Source: Angelobacter sp036502105 (GTDB taxonomy: Bacteria > Acidobacteriota > Terriglobia > Terriglobales > Acidobacteriaceae). From it: 8,348 nt of DNA. Every line of letters begins with the position of its first letter. Position 1 is the stretch's first letter. Made by a program: the position numbers and the translations under genes. The stretch covers positions 1 to 8,348 of the forward strand of contig DASXZE010000211.1 of NCBI GenBank assembly GCA_036502105.1, given 5' to 3'. The notes below the pieces were generated by a model, which ran no database searches, had not been told where the DNA came from, and saw only the letters and a list, made by a program, of their open reading frames with translations. This document shows positions 6,135-8,348 of this stretch, one piece after another.

Positions 6135-7043
6135 TTACAAATCAGAAACTGAGGCATGGACCTGCAACAGTCCCAGCTCGGTGGCCAGCTTCTCCAGCTT
6201 GGCCCGCGTCTCAGACTTTACGGGCAACATGGGCAGCCGCAGAACTTCTTCAATGCGTCCCATCATGGCTAGCACGGCTTTTGCCGGCATGGGATTTGAT
6301 TCCAGGAAATTGGCCTGCATCAGCGGATGGAACTGGCGCTGAATGCGGCGGGCCTTGTTCCAGTCATTCTTGAGCGCGGCCGCAGCGAGTTCAGACATCT
6401 CTTTGGGAATTTCATTGGAACAAACGGAAATAATGCCCACGCCGCCCAGGGCGATCACCGGCAGCGTAACTGCGTCATCACCGGAGAAGACGAGGAAGCT
6501 TTCCGGCACGTGATTGAAGACCTCAGCAATCTGGCTGATGTTGCCGCTGGCTTCTTTTACCGCAATGATGTTCGGAATCTTGGCCAGCCGGCCGAGAGTG
6601 GCAGGCTCAATGTTGGCAGCGGTGCGGCCCTGCACGCTATAGAGCACAATTGGCTTGTCCACGGCTTCTGCAATGGCCTTGAAGTGCTGATACTGGCCTT
6701 CCTGCGTGGGCTTGTTGTAGTAAGGTGACGCAGTCAAGATTGCGTCGACGCCTTTGCGCCGGTTCAGCTCGCGCGCTTTCTCCACGGCCTCTGCCGTGCA
6801 GTTTGATGTGGCTCCGGCGACGATGGGCACGCGTCCGCCGGCAACATCAATCGTGATATCGATCACGCGCAGCCATTCGTCCTGGGTCAGCGTTGGCGTC
6901 TCGCCGGTGGTGCCGCAGGGAACAAGAAAGTGTATGCCGGAGCTGATCTGCCATTCGACGAATGCGCGAAGCGCCTTTTCGTCGAGGCTCTGGTCTTGCT
7001 TAAACGGAGTAATGAGCGCGGTACCGCAGCCTTGTAGATTCAT
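6135..7043 (-). CDS. dapA: 4-hydroxy-tetrahydrodipicolinate synthase
   Basis: Condenses pyruvate with aspartate-4-semialdehyde, the first committed step of diaminopimelate/lysine synthesis. 302 residues against a usual ~292, a class I aldolase TIM barrel. Visible are CGTTGE with Thr45-Thr46 (43-48), SPYYNKPTQEG with the active-site Tyr at 108/109 (106-116), Tyr135, Arg140 and the Schiff-base Lys163 in AVKEASGN (161-168). The stretch that is usually YNVPGRT reads YSVQGRT (135-141). Tyr and Arg of the triad are kept, and only the Asn and Pro between them differ. The C-terminal ESNPMPAKAVL (248-258) is typical. The ATG at 7043 gives the usual N-terminus MNLQGCGTALITPF, but no Shine-Dalgarno is evident. 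It follows dapB after 146 bases filled by a palindromic repeat. Confidence 0.95.
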   Translation of the reverse strand: MNLQGCGTALITPFKQDQSLDEKALRAFVEWQISSGIHFLVPCGTTGETPTLTQDEWLRVIDITIDVAGGRVPIVAGATSNCTAEAVEKARELNRRKGVDAILTASPYYNKPTQEGQYQHFKAIAEAVDKPIVLYSVQGRTAANIEPATLGRLAKIPNIIAVKEASGNISQIAEVFNHVPESFLVFSGDDAVTLPVIALGGVGIISVCSNEIPKEMSELAAAALKNDWNKARRIQRQFHPLMQANFLESNPMPAKAVLAMMGRIEEVLRLPMLPVKSETRAKLEKLATELGLLQVHASVSDL

Positions 7044-7067
7044 GGTCGATCTAGGATAACAAATTCA

Positions 7068-7179
7068 ACCACAGAGGTCACAGAGGAACACAGAGTGGGT
7101 AATATTTTACAGAGAGTGCAACGCTTTTCTAAGCCGGATTTCTTGTTGCTACCTCTGTGTGCTCTGTGCCCTCTGTGGT
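7068..7179. repeat. Palindromic ACCACAGAGG-type element between dapB and dapA
   Basis: The left arm (7068-7095) reads ACCACAGAGG, then TCACAGAGGA, then ACACAGAG. The right arm (7153-7179) is CTCTGTGTG, CTCTGTGCC, CTCTGTGGT. The reverse complement of the right arm matches the left arm apart from one indel and about two substitutions. Each arm is itself three tandem copies of a nine- to ten-base CACAGAG unit. The 57-base centre (7096-7152) is unrelated. Transcribed from dapB into dapA it would form a very stable hairpin of about 27 pairs. I recall CCTCTGTG..CTCTGTGGT elements as widespread dispersed repeats in Acidobacteria and other phyla, consistent with a small non-autonomous mobile or REP-like element. 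No target-site duplication is obvious. Confidence 0.85.
7104..7132 (-). promoter_or_regulatory. Weak candidate promoter for dapA inside the repeat centre
   Basis: Minus-strand TAAAAT (7109-7104) matches the -10 consensus at five of six positions. TTAGAA (7132-7127) lies 17 bases upstream as a poor -35 (three of six). If real, dapA could be transcribed independently of dapB from within the palindromic element. AT-rich sequence alone could give this match by chance. Confidence 0.2.
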
Positions 7180-7189
7180 AAATGCATTT

Positions 7190-7870
7190 CTAAAGCTGGT
7201 CCACGATCTCCGGGAATTCGTAAAAACCTGACTTGCCTTTGATCCACTCGGCGGCGCGGACTGCGCCTTCGGCGAAGCCTACGCGCGACTTGGCGTCATG
7301 GGTGAAGAGGATGGTCTCAGTGGGTGAATCCATCATTACCAGGTGCATGCCCACCGTCTCGCCTTCGCGGACGGAGGCGACTTCAACTTTTTCTCCGGAG
7401 CCAGTCTCAAGAATTTTCTGCATGGTTATGGCTGATCCTGAGGGCTTATCTTTTTTGTGGACGTGATGGCGCTCCACGATATTGCCGCGGTATCCCTGCT
7501 TCAAAACGGGGGCCATGGCTTGCAGCGCCTTGAAGAAAAAATTCATGCCGACGGAGAAGTTTGATCCATAGAGCACTGCGCCTTTGCGCTCTGCTACCAG
7601 CTCACGGACTTTATCCATGTGGTGATACCAGCCGGTGGTGCCCACAACTATGGGAATGCGTGATTCCACGCAGCGAATAATATTGGCGATCACCGCGTGC
7701 GGCGTGGTGAAGTCGATGACGGCGTCAATTTCCTTGAGCGTGGCCGGCGTGAGCGCGCGGCCGTCCTGATTTTCATGGCTGGCCAGCGAGCGCACTTCAT
7801 GCTGCCGCTCTTTGGCAATCTCCGCCACCAACGCGCCGGTTTTGCCGCGCCCGAGCACAAGAATCTTCAC
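7190..7870 (-). CDS. dapB: 4-hydroxy-tetrahydrodipicolinate reductase
   Basis: Reduces the DapA product with NAD(P)H to tetrahydrodipicolinate, the substrate of DapD. 226 residues, shorter than the ~270 of enterobacterial DapB and close to compact forms of the family. The N-terminal Rossmann motif is LGRGKTG (6-12, Gly7, Gly9, Gly12). GTTG (77-80) and GSNFSVGMN (102-110) follow. The catalytic/substrate motif is ERHHVHKKDKPSGSA (133-147), with His135, His136 and Lys139 at the positions of the E. coli His159-His160-Lys163 set. The C-terminus GFAEGAVRAAEWIKGKSGFY closes the fold. The start is GTG at 7868-7870, supported by AGAGAGG about eight bases upstream and by the immediate glycine motif. 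It lies 67 bases downstream of aspartate kinase on the same strand, probably in one operon. Confidence 0.94.
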   Translation of the reverse strand: MKILVLGRGKTGALVAEIAKERQHEVRSLASHENQDGRALTPATLKEIDAVIDFTTPHAVIANIIRCVESRIPIVVGTTGWYHHMDKVRELVAERKGAVLYGSNFSVGMNFFFKALQAMAPVLKQGYRGNIVERHHVHKKDKPSGSAITMQKILETGSGEKVEVASVREGETVGMHLVMMDSPTETILFTHDAKSRVGFAEGAVRAAEWIKGKSGFYEFPEIVDQL

Positions 7871-7937
7871 GCGAACACCTCTCTCAAGAGAACACTTCTT
7901 TCAAGTTTCAAGCAACCATTTTTCAAGCGGCACCGCT
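7871..7937. other. Spacer between aspartate kinase and dapB with TTTCAAG repeats
   Basis: This 67-base spacer carries three copies of TTTCAAG (7899-7905, 7906-7912, 7921-7927). It also has a short inverted repeat AAGCGG/CCGCTT (7925-7930 and 7933-7938) that overlaps the kinase stop codon. The hairpin has no T tract on either strand, so it is not a convincing terminator. The ribosome-binding site of dapB lies at the left end. Confidence 0.4.
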
Positions 7938-8348
7938 TTAAGCAAAAACCTCAGGATCCAATTGCGAGAAAAACGTGCGATGCAGGCGCGAAACAACGTC
8001 CGGCACGGCATCTTCGTCTATAACGAAGCTGATATTAATTTCTGACGCGCCCTGGGAAATCATATGTATGTTGGCGTCAGGGATGGCGCTGAAAACTTTG
8101 GCGGCGATGCCCGGCGTGCTTTTGATGTTTTCGCCAACGAGGCAAACGATGGCTTTGCGGCCTTCATATTTTACGTCGGCCAGCTTGGCCAGATCGGCGG
8201 CGATGGCCGCGATGGATTCATTGGAATCCACCGTCACCGAGACGCTGACCTCTGAGGTGGAAACCATGTCCACGGGGCAGTGATGGTTGGCAAAAACTTC
8301 AAAGATGCTTTTGAGAAAGCCGTGCGCCATGAGCATGCGCGTGGCGAC
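7938..8348 (-). CDS. lysC: Aspartate kinase, C-terminal 136 residues (cut by window edge)
   Basis: The reading frame is open to the right edge, so the true start is outside the window. The visible part begins VATRMLMAHGFLKSIFEVF and comprises the two regulatory ACT domains. The first has VSTSEVSVSVTVD (29-41 of the fragment) and the second has VGENIKSTPGIAAKVFSAI (71-89) with ISQGASEINISFVI (97-110). The enzyme phosphorylates aspartate, the first step towards lysine, threonine and methionine. The ACT domains bind lysine and/or threonine for feedback inhibition in this family. The kinase domain is not visible. The protein ends shortly after the second ACT domain, so it is monofunctional with no C-terminal homoserine dehydrogenase. 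The symbol lysC is by family; ask would serve equally. It heads the visible aspartate kinase-dapB-dapA run. Confidence 0.92.
   Translation of the reverse strand, partial: VATRMLMAHGFLKSIFEVFANHHCPVDMVSTSEVSVSVTVDSNESIAAIAADLAKLADVKYEGRKAIVCLVGENIKSTPGIAAKVFSAIPDANIHMISQGASEINISFVIDEDAVPDVVSRLHRTFFSQLDPEVFA

Noticed and set aside
7068..7179. CRISPR array
   Set aside because: The repeated units are nine to ten bases, directly adjacent and arranged as inverted arms, with no regular spacers.
7925..7938. Inverted repeat at the aspartate kinase stop as a terminator
   Set aside because: The stem is short with a two-base gap and no T tract follows on either strand.

Overview
The window looks like a piece of a free-living bacterial chromosome with moderate-to-high GC. 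Gene density is high and the contents are mostly housekeeping. The style of the proteins and an ACCACAGAGG-type palindrome between two genes suggest Acidobacteriota (Koribacter/Sulfotelmatobacter-like). That assignment is inferred from memory of such genomes, not from a search.

Layout. Positions 1-4172 hold a minus-strand run read from right to left: dapD (tetrahydrodipicolinate succinyltransferase), then a dicarboxylate/amino-acid:cation symporter whose ATG overlaps the dapD stop by one base, then a six-helix TMEM175-type (DUF1211) membrane protein, then the first 358 codons of ribonuclease J, cut by the left edge. The gaps are -1, 43 and 49 bases, so the four genes could form one operon. 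Positions 4173-4370 are a divergent intergenic region carrying degenerate hairpin-forming repeats. A plus-strand GT4 glycosyltransferase (4371-5480) follows. It converges on a minus-strand VOC/glyoxalase-fold protein, and their TAA stops share the palindrome TTAA. Positions 5852-6134 contain no gene but hold a predicted structured segment that ends in a strong plus-strand terminator hairpin, a possible small RNA. Positions 6135-8348 hold a second minus-strand run read from right to left: the C-terminal part of aspartate kinase, dapB (GTG start) and dapA, with a 112-base palindromic repeat between dapB and dapA.

Functionally the window centres on the aspartate-to-diaminopimelate/lysine pathway: aspartate kinase (step 1), DapA (condensation), DapB (reduction) and DapD (succinylation). 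It is split into two clusters by the glycosyltransferase, the VOC gene and the putative RNA. The symporter directly coupled to dapD could supply glutamate, aspartate or a C4-dicarboxylate, which would fit the succinylase pathway; this is inference.

I see no CRISPR array, phage, transposase, toxin-antitoxin or defence system. The least explained parts are the non-coding ones: the putative RNA at about 5955-6096, the palindrome at 7068-7179 and the repeats at 4262-4370.
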